From Halorubrum aquaticum (GTDB taxonomy: Archaea; Halobacteriota; Halobacteria; Halobacteriales; Haloferacaceae): a DNA stretch of 64,000 bases. The stretch spans positions 1-64,000 of the forward strand of contig NZ_FOPZ01000014.1 in the NCBI RefSeq assembly GCF_900113615.1. Reading direction: 5' to 3'. The notes beneath the pieces were generated by a model. The model worked only from the letters and a program-made list of their open reading frames with translations, was not told where the DNA came from and ran no database searches. Positions 44,551 through 52,853 of the stretch are shown here, piece by piece (position 1 is the stretch's first letter; every line of letters starts with the position of its first letter). A program made the translations under genes and the position numbers.

Positions 44551-45867
44551 ATGGAGTTTCCCGACCGCAGCGACGTCGACCACCTCATCGACGCACAGCC
44601 GCTCCCGTCGTTCGCGCGGGTTCGATACGACCCGCCGAGCGAGACGCTCGCGGACCCGATCGGCTCGGCGCGCTCGGAGCTCGACCGGCTCGACGTCGAC
44701 GATCTCGAACCGGGAGACACCGTCGCGATCGGCGTCGGCAGCCGCGGTATCGACCGGATCGACGAGATCGCCGCCGCGGCCGTCGACTGGGCCGACTCGA
44801 AGGGATACGACCCCGTCGTCGTGCCCGCGATGGGGAGCCACGGCGGGGCGACCCCGGAGGGACAACTGGAGGTGCTCGAGGCGCTCGGGATCGACGAGGC
44901 GAGCGTGGGGGCTCCCATCGACGCCCGGATGGACGCGGAGGCGCTGGCGACGGTGACCGTCGGCGACACGGACGTGCCGGTGTACTTCTCGACGGCGGCA
45001 CTGGAAGCCGACGCGGTCCTCGTGGTGAACCGCGTGAAGGCACACACCAACTTCAGCGGGCCGATAGAGAGCGGGCTCGCGAAGATGACCGCCGTCGGCC
45101 TCGGCAAACAGCGCGGCGCGAAGTCGTTCCACTCGACGGCCATCGCGGAGGGGTACGTCGAGACGCTGACGGCCGCGCTCGACGTCATCGAGTCGGCGGT
45201 GCCGCTGCTCGGCGGGCTCGCCCTCGTCGAGAACTTCGAGGAGGAGCTCGGCCACGTCGAGGCCGTGCCGGCCGGGTCGTTCCTCGACCGTGAGCCCGAG
45301 CTGTTGGAGCGCGCCTACGAGGGGATGCCGATGCTTCCCGTCGAGGAGATCGACCTCCTCGTCGTCGACGAGATCGGCAAGGAGATATCGGGAGCCGGGA
45401 TGGACACGAACGTGATCGGCCGCTACCGCGTCCTCAACGCGCCCGACCCGGAGACGCCCGACATCGACCTGATCTACGTGCGCGGGCTCACCGAGGCGAC
45501 GAAGGGGAACGGCAACGGCATCGGGCTCGCGGACCTCACCCGGCGGGCGGCGATCGACCAGCTCGACGTGAAGAAGACGTACGCGAACGCGCTCACGAGC
45601 GGATCGCTCGCGAAGTCGAAGCTCCCCGTGGTCGCGCCCGACGACGAGTTCGCGCTCCGGACCGCGCTGGCCGCCCTCGGCGGCTACGACCCCGAGACGG
45701 TCCGGATCGTCTGGATCCGGAACACCGAGGACCTCGGGGAGCTCCACGTCTCGGAGGCGGTCGTCGACGACCTCCCCGAGGCGGCGACGGTGCGGGAACG
45801 CGACGTGACGGTGGGATTCGAGGACGGAACCGCGCGGATCCCGGAGCCGTCGTCGCCGGAACGGTGA
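44551..45867 (+). CDS. LarA-like (DUF2088) racemase-family protein
   Basis: A 438-residue protein whose N-terminal half resembles lactate racemase LarA, which uses a nickel-pincer nucleotide. Counterparts of the cofactor and catalytic residues are visible: His97 in GSHGGATPEG, His165 in KAHTNFSG, Lys178 in SGLAKM and His194 in KSFHST. In LarA the Lys carries the pincer cofactor and the His residues bind nickel or act as acid/base. The second half holds ISGAGMDTNVIGRYR and GNGNGIGLADLT. It is divergent from the enolase-superfamily operon and likely epimerises a 2-hydroxyacid in the same pathway. Genes for cofactor synthesis (larBCE) are not in this window. Confidence 0.78.
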   Translation: MEFPDRSDVDHLIDAQPLPSFARVRYDPPSETLADPIGSARSELDRLDVDDLEPGDTVAIGVGSRGIDRIDEIAAAAVDWADSKGYDPVVVPAMGSHGGATPEGQLEVLEALGIDEASVGAPIDARMDAEALATVTVGDTDVPVYFSTAALEADAVLVVNRVKAHTNFSGPIESGLAKMTAVGLGKQRGAKSFHSTAIAEGYVETLTAALDVIESAVPLLGGLALVENFEEELGHVEAVPAGSFLDREPELLERAYEGMPMLPVEEIDLLVVDEIGKEISGAGMDTNVIGRYRVLNAPDPETPDIDLIYVRGLTEATKGNGNGIGLADLTRRAAIDQLDVKKTYANALTSGSLAKSKLPVVAPDDEFALRTALAALGGYDPETVRIVWIRNTEDLGELHVSEAVVDDLPEAATVRERDVTVGFEDGTARIPEPSSPER

Positions 45868-45929
45868 CGCGATCCCCTCGGGCGGTACCGCGGTCCGCCC
45901 GGACGGTGACGTGGTCCACCGGGACGGCA

Positions 45930-45938
45930 AACGTTATC
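45930..45938 (+). promoter_or_regulatory. TATA-like box before cupin operon
   Basis: AACGTTATC is centred about 29 bases before an ATG at 45963, which starts a 16-codon frame, rather than before the cupin start at 46010. Confidence 0.42.
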
Positions 45939-45962
45939 ACTCACGTCGTGTTCGAGCCTATC

Positions 45963-46013
45963 ATGGTTAGAGAAACGGATCCCGCGGACGCAACGATAGA
46001 GGAGTCACGATGA
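45963..46013 (+). CDS. Possible 16-residue leader peptide
   Basis: ATG to TGA encodes MVRETDPADATIEESR. Its stop codon overlaps the ATG of the cupin gene (ATGA, 46010-46013), a classic translational-coupling arrangement. A TATA-like box lies 29 bases upstream. The GGAGT at 46001-46005 could serve the cupin start. The function, if any, is unknown. Confidence 0.35.
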   Translation: MVRETDPADATIEESR

Positions 46014-46357
46014 AGCCGGTCGCCTTCGACGAGGCCGAGACGTACGAGCCCGACGACGGGTGGCGGCGGGTCGCGATGGCCGGCAGCGACCGGTTCTCCT
46101 TCGAGTGGTTCGAGAAGCCGCCGGGGCACAGCTCGCCGATGCACGACCACGAGAACGAGCAGGTGTGTCTCTGTCTCGAGGGCGAACTCACCGTGGCGAC
46201 CGAGGACGACTCGGTCACGCTCGAGAAGAACGACTCGGTGCTGCTCGAGTCGAACGAGGCCCACCGGGTCGAGAACACGGGCGACGAGCTCGCGGTCGGC
46301 CTCGACGTGTTCGCGCCGGGTCGGTCGTTCGACTTCTGGACGGACCGGGAGGAATGA
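46010..46357 (+). CDS. Cupin domain protein
   Basis: A 115-residue single-domain cupin. Cupin motif 1 is HSSPMHDHENEQVCLCLEGEL (quoted as SPMHDHENEQV) with metal ligands His, His and Glu, and motif 2 is LLESNEAHRVENTG with the final His. It could be a small isomerase or oxygenase or a ligand sensor. Its stop overlaps the start of the fumarylacetoacetate-hydrolase-family gene (ATGA), so they are one unit. An upstream 16-codon frame overlaps its start. Confidence 0.83.
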   Translation: MKPVAFDEAETYEPDDGWRRVAMAGSDRFSFEWFEKPPGHSSPMHDHENEQVCLCLEGELTVATEDDSVTLEKNDSVLLESNEAHRVENTGDELAVGLDVFAPGRSFDFWTDREE

Positions 46358-47175
46358 AGTACCTCGCACGCGCTTCGACCGGGGAGCCGCTGCTCGGCGA
46401 CGACGAGGGCTTCGTCCCGCTCGGCTCGGTCGAGCCCAACCTCGGGAGCGTCCGCGAGGCGCTGCCGCGAGCGGCCGACGGGACCCTCGGCGACGTCGAC
46501 GACGCGACCGCCGAGCCGATCCCGGCGGCGGACCTGACGCTCGCCGCGCCCCTCGAGCGGTTCGGCAAGCTCTGGGGGATCGGGCTGAACTACGAGGAGC
46601 ACGCGGGCGACCTCGACGAGGACCGACCCGAGGAGCCGGCGAGCTTCATGAAGCCCTCGACGGCCCTCACCGGGCCGGGCGGTCCGATCCGGCTGCCGCC
46701 GACCGAGCGGAGCGAGCGGGTGACCGCGGAGGCGGAACTCGCCGTCGTCATGGGTCGGACGTGCCGGAACGTCCCGGAAGCCGACGTCGACGACGTCGTC
46801 GCCGGCTACCTGCCGGTGATCGACATGACCGCCGAGGACGTCCTCCAGCGGAACCCGCGATTCCTCACCCGGGCGAAGAGCTTCGATACGTTCCTCGTTC
46901 CCGGCTCGACCATCGTCGTGCCCGAGGAGCCGCTCGACCTGTCGTCGCTGTCCGTGCGGACCGAGGTCAACGGCGAGGTCGAGGCCGAAAACGAGATCCG
47001 CAACATGCTGTTCCCGCCCGCGGAGATCGTCTCGTTCCACTCGGGCGTGATGACGCTCGAACCCGGCGACCTGTTCAGCACCGGAACCCCCGGTGCCGCG
47101 CCCATCGAACCGGGGGATCGGGTGCGTGCGGTCGTGGAGTCCATCGGGTCTGTCGACGCACCGGTGACGCGGTAG
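46354..47175 (+). CDS. Fumarylacetoacetate hydrolase family enzyme
   Basis: A 273-residue FAH-superfamily protein, a group of C-C hydrolases, hydratases and decarboxylases acting on oxo-acids. Visible metal-site regions are [33 protein letters not shown] (Glu ligands) and [11 protein letters not shown] (Asp ligand), followed by [11 protein letters not shown]. The tail has [15 protein letters not shown], the usual end. In sugar-acid pathways, such enzymes cleave or hydrate 2-keto-3-deoxy or 2,4-diketo acids made by enolase-superfamily dehydratases such as those nearby. The ATG overlaps the cupin stop. Confidence 0.87.
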   Translation: MKYLARASTGEPLLGDDEGFVPLGSVEPNLGSVREALPRAADGTLGDVDDATAEPIPAADLTLAAPLERFGKLWGIGLNYEEHAGDLDEDRPEEPASFMKPSTALTGPGGPIRLPPTERSERVTAEAELAVVMGRTCRNVPEADVDDVVAGYLPVIDMTAEDVLQRNPRFLTRAKSFDTFLVPGSTIVVPEEPLDLSSLSVRTEVNGEVEAENEIRNMLFPPAEIVSFHSGVMTLEPGDLFSTGTPGAAPIEPGDRVRAVVESIGSVDAPVTR

Positions 47176-47245
47176 GGCTCGGGGACGCGCTCGCGACCCG
47201 GAGACGCGGCGGCGCTCGGGAGGACGACCCGAACGCGCAGGAACC

Positions 47246-47252
47246 TTTATTT
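47246..47252 (+). promoter_or_regulatory. TATA box of UspA gene
   Basis: TTTATTT is centred 27 bases before the ATG at 47276 but only about 12 bases before the ATG at 47261. This favours 47276 as the start. Confidence 0.5.
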
Positions 47253-47275
47253 CCGAACCCATGCCATCTATCCGC

Positions 47276-47704
47276 ATGTATCGAGTGCTGGTTCCCGTCG
47301 GCGACGACACGGAACGATCGATGGCCGCGGCGGAGGCCGTGAGCGGGCTCCCGAGCGCCGCCGACGAGGTCGAGGCCGTCGTGGTGAACGTCTTCGAGGA
47401 GTTCGACGTCACGGGCGAGGGCGGGCGGGTGGACTCCGAGGACGTCTGGGACGAGACCAACTATCCCGAAAGCGTCGACGCGGTCGTCGAACGCCTCGAG
47501 TCGGCGGGCGTGACGGTCTCGAAGCGGCGCGAACACGGCGACGTGACGAAGCGGATCCTCGCCGTCGCCGACGAGATCGACGCCGACGGGATCGTGATGG
47601 GCGGACGCAGACGGAGTCCGACGGGGAAGGTCCTGTTCGGGAGCACCACCCAGTCGGTGATGCTCTCCGCGGACTGCCCCGTGACGGTCGCGCTCACCGA
47701 TTGA
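47276..47704 (+). CDS. Universal stress protein, ATP-binding type
   Basis: A 142-residue UspA-domain protein beginning [15 protein letters not shown]. The ATP-binding signature G-x2-G-x9-G(S/T) is matched approximately by [20 protein letters not shown], and the protein ends [13 protein letters not shown], as family members do. In haloarchaea UspA genes often stand beside transporters and may sense their state through ATP. The TRAP transporter genes follow on the same strand. The start at 47276 rests on the TATA box at 47246. Confidence 0.9.
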   Translation: MYRVLVPVGDDTERSMAAAEAVSGLPSAADEVEAVVVNVFEEFDVTGEGGRVDSEDVWDETNYPESVDAVVERLESAGVTVSKRREHGDVTKRILAVADEIDADGIVMGGRRRSPTGKVLFGSTTQSVMLSADCPVTVALTD

Positions 47705-47928
47705 CACAATGCGGCTGACAGTTCTGGGATAAGGGGACCGTGGCGCCTCGAACGATCGATGAGTTTTCGATCCGTTAGTAGCGGGATCCGACCGTTTTCC
47801 CGAGTGTTTCCGTCCGATCGTATCGCTCGATCGGATCGATCGGAACCGGATCCGTGATCGATCGAATGACGGAATCATTATACGTTCGACATATTGTGTG
47901 AGGTGTGAGTATCGGAACAAACAGATAC

Positions 47929-47936
47929 ATTATTAT
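47929..47936 (+). promoter_or_regulatory. TATA-like box of TRAP operon
   Basis: ATTATTA lies about 32 bases before the ATG at 47964, in an AT-rich stretch (47870-47945). The preceding spacer 47705-47870 has several CGATCG-type short palindromes but no gene. Confidence 0.5.
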
Positions 47937-47963
47937 GCACCGGAGTGATCATCACATTCGAAC

Positions 47964-49091
47964 ATGGCTGACAAAGACGTAAACCGACGGAAGTTCCTGT
48001 ACGGCACGGCTGCGGCGGGTGTAACGGGACTCGCCGGCTGTAGCGGTGGCGGCGGGGGCGGCGATGACGGCTCCGGCGACGACGGCTCCAGCGGCGACGA
48101 CGGCTCCGGCGACGGCTCCAGCGGCGACGGCTCCGGCGACGACGGAAGCGATGCGAGCCTGGAACTCCGCGTCGGGACGTCCGCCGGCGGGACCCAGGAC
48201 GTCGGGCTGGCGGTCGAGCGGGCCGTCAGCCAGGAGAGCGACACTCTGGAGTACTCGACGATCGAGAGTCCGGGGTACATCGGGACCATCTATCGGATGG
48301 CCCAGGAGCAGTTCAACGCCGGCATCACCGACAACAACTCGCTCAACAAGGCGCTCGACGAGACGGGCCAGTTCGCGGAGCAGGCGGTGTCGCGGATCCC
48401 CCAATACGGGTTCTCGGCGTTCCCGTACAGCATCTACATCGTCGCTCGTGACGGCACGGGCATCGAGACGTTCGACGACCTCGCCGGCGCGAACGTCTAC
48501 CCCGCCGAGCCCGGCTACTCGACGCGCGCGACGACGCTCGACGTCTGGTCACAGGACCCGACCGCGGACGTCTACGACCAGATGAACATCCAGGACATGG
48601 GCGTCGGCGACGCGCCCGGCGCGATGGAGGAGGGGACGATCGACGCCAGCATCGCGTACGGGACGCCGGGCGTTCGATACACCGGCTTCGTCCAGGAGAT
48701 GGCCTCCCGAATCGACCTCCACTACGTCGAGCCGACCGACGCGCTCATCGAGTCCGCGGAGTCGTTCGCGGGTGCCGGAACGACCACCACGAGCTACGAC
48801 GACTGGCCCATCGCGAACGCGGACATCGGGACCGACGAGGTGTTCACCTGGGACCTCGAGGTGCTCTACACGTTCAACCCCGAGGCCAACGCCGACGCCG
48901 TCTACGAGCTGTGTCGCGTCGTCGACGAGCACAACGACGTCGTGAACGAGGGCGAGGCCCAGTTCAACGACTTCGAGTCGACCGCCGACATGCTCGGATA
49001 CGCCCAGGAGCGGATCCCGGTCCACCCCGGCGCGGCGCAGTACTACCGGGACAACGACGCGTGGGACGACAGCCTCCAGGAAGGCGAGTAG
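47964..49091 (+). CDS. TAXI-family TRAP substrate-binding lipoprotein
   Basis: A 375-residue extracellular receptor. NRRKFLYGTAAAGVTGLAGC is a Tat signal with lipobox LAGC (Cys26). A Gly/Asp/Ser low-complexity linker (to about residue 60) keeps the receptor off the membrane. The domain (LELRVGTSAGGTQDVGLAV, FDDLAGANVYPAEPG and TIDASIAYGTPGVRY, in parts) matches the TAXI/TRAP binding proteins. It delivers an organic acid, probably a carboxylate, to the permease encoded next. It is the first gene of the transport operon. Confidence 0.9.
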   Translation: MADKDVNRRKFLYGTAAAGVTGLAGCSGGGGGGDDGSGDDGSSGDDGSGDGSSGDGSGDDGSDASLELRVGTSAGGTQDVGLAVERAVSQESDTLEYSTIESPGYIGTIYRMAQEQFNAGITDNNSLNKALDETGQFAEQAVSRIPQYGFSAFPYSIYIVARDGTGIETFDDLAGANVYPAEPGYSTRATTLDVWSQDPTADVYDQMNIQDMGVGDAPGAMEEGTIDASIAYGTPGVRYTGFVQEMASRIDLHYVEPTDALIESAESFAGAGTTTTSYDDWPIANADIGTDEVFTWDLEVLYTFNPEANADAVYELCRVVDEHNDVVNEGEAQFNDFESTADMLGYAQERIPVHPGAAQYYRDNDAWDDSLQEGE

Positions 49092-49166
49092 ACTCCCCGA
49101 GTTGACCTCCCCCGCTTCGATCGCGTAGCCGATAAACGACACTACATTTCTATACGATACAACAAC

Positions 49167-51158
49167 ATGGACACACAAGCGGAACACACGACCGGACCGT
49201 CGAGCTGGATTCGCGGCCTCGACGTCACCGTCACGCTCGCCGCCGTCCTCTTCTGGGCGATAGCGCTCGGCTGGATATACACGCAGACGTGGTCGCCCGT
49301 CAAGTACGGCGTGATCTTCGTCGGCGGCATCATGACGGTGTACGCGCTCAACGAGACGAAGGAATCGCTCGAGGAGGGAAGCTGGGTCGACGCCGCGGTC
49401 CTGCTTCCGGCCGCCGGCGTGTTGATCACGGCCTCGGCGTACTTCTTCGCGAACTTCGACACCGTCTACCTCCTGCGCCAGGGCTTCGCCACCCCCCACG
49501 AGTACATGCTCGCCCGGCTCGTCATCGTCTCGCTTCTGTACCTCACGTGGCGCGAGTTCGGGAACCTGTTCTTGGGACTCGTCATCGGCGTGATGCTGTA
49601 CGCGATCTTCGGCGACAGCGTTCCCGGCGTCCTCGGACACGCGGGGATGACCGAGTTGACGCTGCTTCAGGCGCTCGTCACCGACCTGTACGGGTTCTAC
49701 GGGTCGCTCACGCAGCTGACCGCGTCGTGGATCGCGCCGTTCCTGCTGTACGCGGGGCTGCTGTTCGCGTACGGCGCGTTCGATCTGATCCTCCGGCTCG
49801 CGATCGTCGCCGCCGGCCGGATCCGGTCCGGCGTCGCACAGACCGCCGTTCTCTCGTCGGCGGTCATCGGCTCGATCAACGGCTCCTACACCGCGAACGC
49901 CGCGATGACCGGGTCATTCACGATCCCGACGATGAAGGAGAGCGGGATGGCCGGCCACCGGGCGGCCGCCATCGAGGCGGTCGCCTCGACGGCGGGACAG
50001 GTGCTCCCGCCGGTGATGGGAGCGTCCGCGTTCGTGATGGCGTCGTACCTCGGCGTCGCGTACCTCAACATCGTCATCGCCGGGATGGTTCCCGCCGCGA
50101 TCCTGGTCGCGTCCATCGCCATCGCGGTCCACTACACCGCGATCAGCGACGCGAGCGACCAGGACATGGAGTTCTCCGAGTTCTTCGACGAGGAGATGAC
50201 CTCGAGCGAGAAGGTCATCGAGGGGGTTCGTTTCGGGCTCCCGTTCGGCGTCCTGATCTACTACCTCGGCATCGCCCAGTACACGGTGATGACCTCGGCG
50301 TTGTACACCGTCATCGCGATGGTCCTCACGGGCGTCCTGATGCCGCCGGTACAGCGGCTCGTCGACGGCTCCGAGACGACCTTCGTCACGGAGTTCGTGA
50401 CGCAGGTGAAGAACACGATACACGGGTTCCGCCGCGGGGCCATCATCCTCGCGCCGATCGCGATCATCCTCGTGGTGGTGAGCGGCGTCGTGAACCTCTT
50501 CTCGACGACCGGCGTCCCCGCGAAGATCGCGCTCCTGATGATCAACCTCTCCGGCGGCGTCCTGCTTTTCGCCGTGCTGCTCGGCATGGCGGTCGCCATC
50601 GTGATGGGCGTCGGCATGCCGACGGTCGCCGCGTACGTCATCGTGGCCATCCTCATCGTGCCGACGTTCGTCTCCGACTTCGGGATCGCCCGGGAGACGG
50701 CCCACTACACGATGTTCTACGCGGCGATCCTCGCCGGGATCACGCCGCCGGTGGCGACGGCGGCGGTGGTCGCGGCCGGGATAGCGGAGGCGAACTTCTG
50801 GCGGACCTGCGGGGCCGCCCTGAAGATCGCCGCGCCGCTCTTCGTCCTTCCCGTCGCGTTCGTCTACAACCCGGGGCTGATCTCGATGTCACCGGACGCG
50901 AACACCCTGTTCCTCGGGGCGCTCGTGATGATGGGCGCGATCACGATCATCTACGGTCTGAACTACCCGTTCGAGCTGTCCATCGGTCGGATCACGCTGG
51001 TTCGCGTCGGACTGACCGTCCTCGGCGTGCTGATCATGACGTATCCGGTACTCGTCCTGAAACTCGTCGGGATCGCCGTCTTCGTCGCCGTCTTCATCGG
51101 TGAGAAGGTGATGGTTCGCGGAATGGATCTCCCGTTCGGCTCGGGGGTGAACCAATGA
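49167..51158 (+). CDS. Fused TRAP permease (DctQM type)
   Basis: A 663-residue permease in which the small DctQ-like and large DctM-like subunits are joined, the usual form with TAXI receptors. Residues about 18-150 hold four helices (the Q part). From about 165 the M part follows with motifs SAVIGSINGSYTANAAMTGS, MGASAFVMASYLG and GVGMPTVAAYVIVAIL (in parts). It would import the ligand using a Na+ gradient, as in haloarchaea and known TRAP systems. It starts 75 bases after the receptor gene and overlaps the next small gene. Confidence 0.93.
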   Translation: MDTQAEHTTGPSSWIRGLDVTVTLAAVLFWAIALGWIYTQTWSPVKYGVIFVGGIMTVYALNETKESLEEGSWVDAAVLLPAAGVLITASAYFFANFDTVYLLRQGFATPHEYMLARLVIVSLLYLTWREFGNLFLGLVIGVMLYAIFGDSVPGVLGHAGMTELTLLQALVTDLYGFYGSLTQLTASWIAPFLLYAGLLFAYGAFDLILRLAIVAAGRIRSGVAQTAVLSSAVIGSINGSYTANAAMTGSFTIPTMKESGMAGHRAAAIEAVASTAGQVLPPVMGASAFVMASYLGVAYLNIVIAGMVPAAILVASIAIAVHYTAISDASDQDMEFSEFFDEEMTSSEKVIEGVRFGLPFGVLIYYLGIAQYTVMTSALYTVIAMVLTGVLMPPVQRLVDGSETTFVTEFVTQVKNTIHGFRRGAIILAPIAIILVVVSGVVNLFSTTGVPAKIALLMINLSGGVLLFAVLLGMAVAIVMGVGMPTVAAYVIVAILIVPTFVSDFGIARETAHYTMFYAAILAGITPPVATAAVVAAGIAEANFWRTCGAALKIAAPLFVLPVAFVYNPGLISMSPDANTLFLGALVMMGAITIIYGLNYPFELSIGRITLVRVGLTVLGVLIMTYPVLVLKLVGIAVFVAVFIGEKVMVRGMDLPFGSGVNQ

Positions 51159-51400
51159 GCTCGACGAAGGACTCCACCGAGGACCAGATCGACACGTCGA
51201 ACGTCGGCGGACTCGAGGAGATAATTCCGGAGCCGCTCATGCCCGCCTGGCGGCGGATCGAGTTGATCCAGCAGTTCCGCGAGACGCACGGGGACACCTA
51301 CGTGACGGTGCTCGAGGTGCTCACGGCGCTCGTCCTCGGCGTCGGCTACGCCTGGTGGGCGTACATCTACTTCTTCGGGAGCGGCGTCGTGACGATCTGA
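51155..51400 (+). CDS. One-helix protein in TRAP operon, unknown
   Basis: An 81-residue protein with a soluble acidic N-terminus (STEDQIDTSNVGG, then EIIPEPLMPAWRRIELIQQF) and one membrane helix near the C-terminus (TVLEVLTALVLGVGYAWWAYIYFFG). It overlaps the permease gene by ATGA, so its synthesis is coupled to the transporter. It may be an accessory subunit of the TRAP complex. I do not recognise a family. It is the last gene of the operon, 51 bases before a convergent small gene. Confidence 0.72.
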   Translation: MSSTKDSTEDQIDTSNVGGLEEIIPEPLMPAWRRIELIQQFRETHGDTYVTVLEVLTALVLGVGYAWWAYIYFFGSGVVTI

Positions 51401-51451
51401 GAACGGCTCCACGCTTCCGATTCGACTCCACGCACGTACTTCCGGAACCTC

Positions 51452-51709
51452 TCACGCGTCCCCGTCCGACTGGAAGGGTTCGCCGACCGCGCGCCGAGGG
51501 AGGAGGCTCATCAGCTCCTCGGTGAGTTCCTCGACCGAGGCGAACTCGACCGCGGTCGAGGAGCTCACCGTCGCGCCGAGGTTGACCTCGCCGTCCGCGA
51601 GCCTGACCGTCACGTCGTCACACTCCGTCGCGACCGTCGAGGGTTCGACGGGATACTCCAGCTCGGAGAGGACGCCGTCGATCCGGTTTAACCTGATCGT
51701 TCGTGTCAT
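51452..51709 (-). CDS. DUF5789-like small haloarchaeal protein
   Basis: An 85-residue acidic protein beginning MTRTIRLNRIDGVLSELEYP and ending LPRRAVGEPFQSDGDA, a pattern typical of the haloarchaeal DUF5789 family. It is related in layout to the protein at 32639-32941. The function is unknown. The start at 51709 was chosen because the nine extra codons from 51736 are unlike the family; no good TATA box distinguishes them. Confidence 0.65.
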   Translation of the reverse strand: MTRTIRLNRIDGVLSELEYPVEPSTVATECDDVTVRLADGEVNLGATVSSSTAVEFASVEELTEELMSLLPRRAVGEPFQSDGDA

Positions 51710-51810
51710 TACGTCCTCGACGCTCCCCACCGACATGAACGTGTCTCCTCGCGGGACGCGTGTCGTTTCGGGAGCGGGCGGTCCCGCGCGGGACGGTCGC
51801 TCCCGGGACG

Positions 51811-51818
51811 TTTATTTT
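51811..51818 (+). promoter_or_regulatory. TATA-like box of methyltransferase gene
   Basis: TTTATTTT is centred about 30 bases before the ATG at 51845, consistent with leaderless transcription of a single gene. Confidence 0.5.
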
Positions 51819-51844
51819 CGACGGCGGTCGACCGTCGGTATCGC

Positions 51845-52774
51845 ATGGTCGAGCCGATACTCAAGTGGGCCGGCGGGAAACGACAGCTCCTCGACGCGCT
51901 GTACGCGCGGTTTCCCGACTCGTTCGACCGGTACCACGAGCCCTTCGTCGGCGGCGGGGCGCTCTTCTTCGACCTCGAGCCGAACGCGGGCACGATCAAC
52001 GACGCGAACCCTCGGCTCGTCTCGCTGTACGAGCGGGTACGCGACGAGCCGGGGCGACTCATCGAGCGGCTGGAGTCGTTCGCGGACCCCGAGTCGGAGC
52101 CCGATCCGGACCTCCCGTACGCGGAGACGACCCAGCGCGGCCGGGACGTGGAGAGCTACTACTACCAGCAGCGCGCCCGGTTCAACGACCGGCCGTACAC
52201 GGGCGAGTACGACCCCCTCGAGGAGGCCGCACTCTTAGTGTACCTGAACCGCACCTGCTATAACGGCCTCTACCGCGAGAACGCCGACGGCGGCTTCAAC
52301 GTCCCGATCGGCCGGTACGCGGACCCGGACTGGATCAAACGTGACCGGATCCGGCGGGCGAGCGAGACGCTCGCCGACGTCGAGGTGTACAACCGCGACT
52401 TCGAGTACGTCCTCGACGTCGCAGACCCCGGCGATCTGGTGTACTTCGACCCGCCGTACGAGCCGATGAGTCTGACGGCCGACTTCACCGCCTACAGCGC
52501 GGACGGGTTCGACCGCGAGGACCAGGAACGCCTGATCGAGGTCGCGACGACCCTCGACGACCGGGGCGTGAACGTCCTCGTCTCGAACAGCGGCGTGACG
52601 TACGACCGATACGCGGCGACGGGCTTTCACGTCGACACCGTGGACGCGACCCGCGCGATCAACAGCGACGGCGACGGTCGCGAGGCGGTCGACGAGGTGA
52701 TCGCGACGAACGTTTCCGGATCCGACCGCCTCGACGCCGGACAGCGCGCGCTCTCGACGTTCGAGGACCGGTGA
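51845..52774 (+). CDS. Dam-type adenine-specific DNA methyltransferase
   Basis: A 309-residue methyltransferase of the D12 class, order FxGxG then DPPY. WAGGKRQLL (about 9-17) and PFVGGGALFFDL form the S-adenosylmethionine site, and LVYFDPPYEPMS (about 197-208) is the catalytic motif for amino-group methylation of adenine. A target-recognition region lies between. The C-terminal EVIATNV matches Dam-like enzymes. No restriction enzyme gene is beside it, so it looks like an orphan regulator or remnant of an R-M system. The recognition sequence is not predictable from this. Confidence 0.88.
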   Translation: MVEPILKWAGGKRQLLDALYARFPDSFDRYHEPFVGGGALFFDLEPNAGTINDANPRLVSLYERVRDEPGRLIERLESFADPESEPDPDLPYAETTQRGRDVESYYYQQRARFNDRPYTGEYDPLEEAALLVYLNRTCYNGLYRENADGGFNVPIGRYADPDWIKRDRIRRASETLADVEVYNRDFEYVLDVADPGDLVYFDPPYEPMSLTADFTAYSADGFDREDQERLIEVATTLDDRGVNVLVSNSGVTYDRYAATGFHVDTVDATRAINSDGDGREAVDEVIATNVSGSDRLDAGQRALSTFEDR

Positions 52775-52853
52775 GTCGCCGACCCCTGCCGACGGTCCGC
52801 CCGCGGTCCGCCATCCGACGGGCTTTTTGACCTTCCCCGCCGTCGAGTCGGGT

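Noticed and set aside
48046-48145. Short repeats near the start of the TAXI receptor gene
   Set aside because: They are the codons of the Gly/Asp/Ser linker after the lipobox and are explained by that coding sequence; not a separate element.
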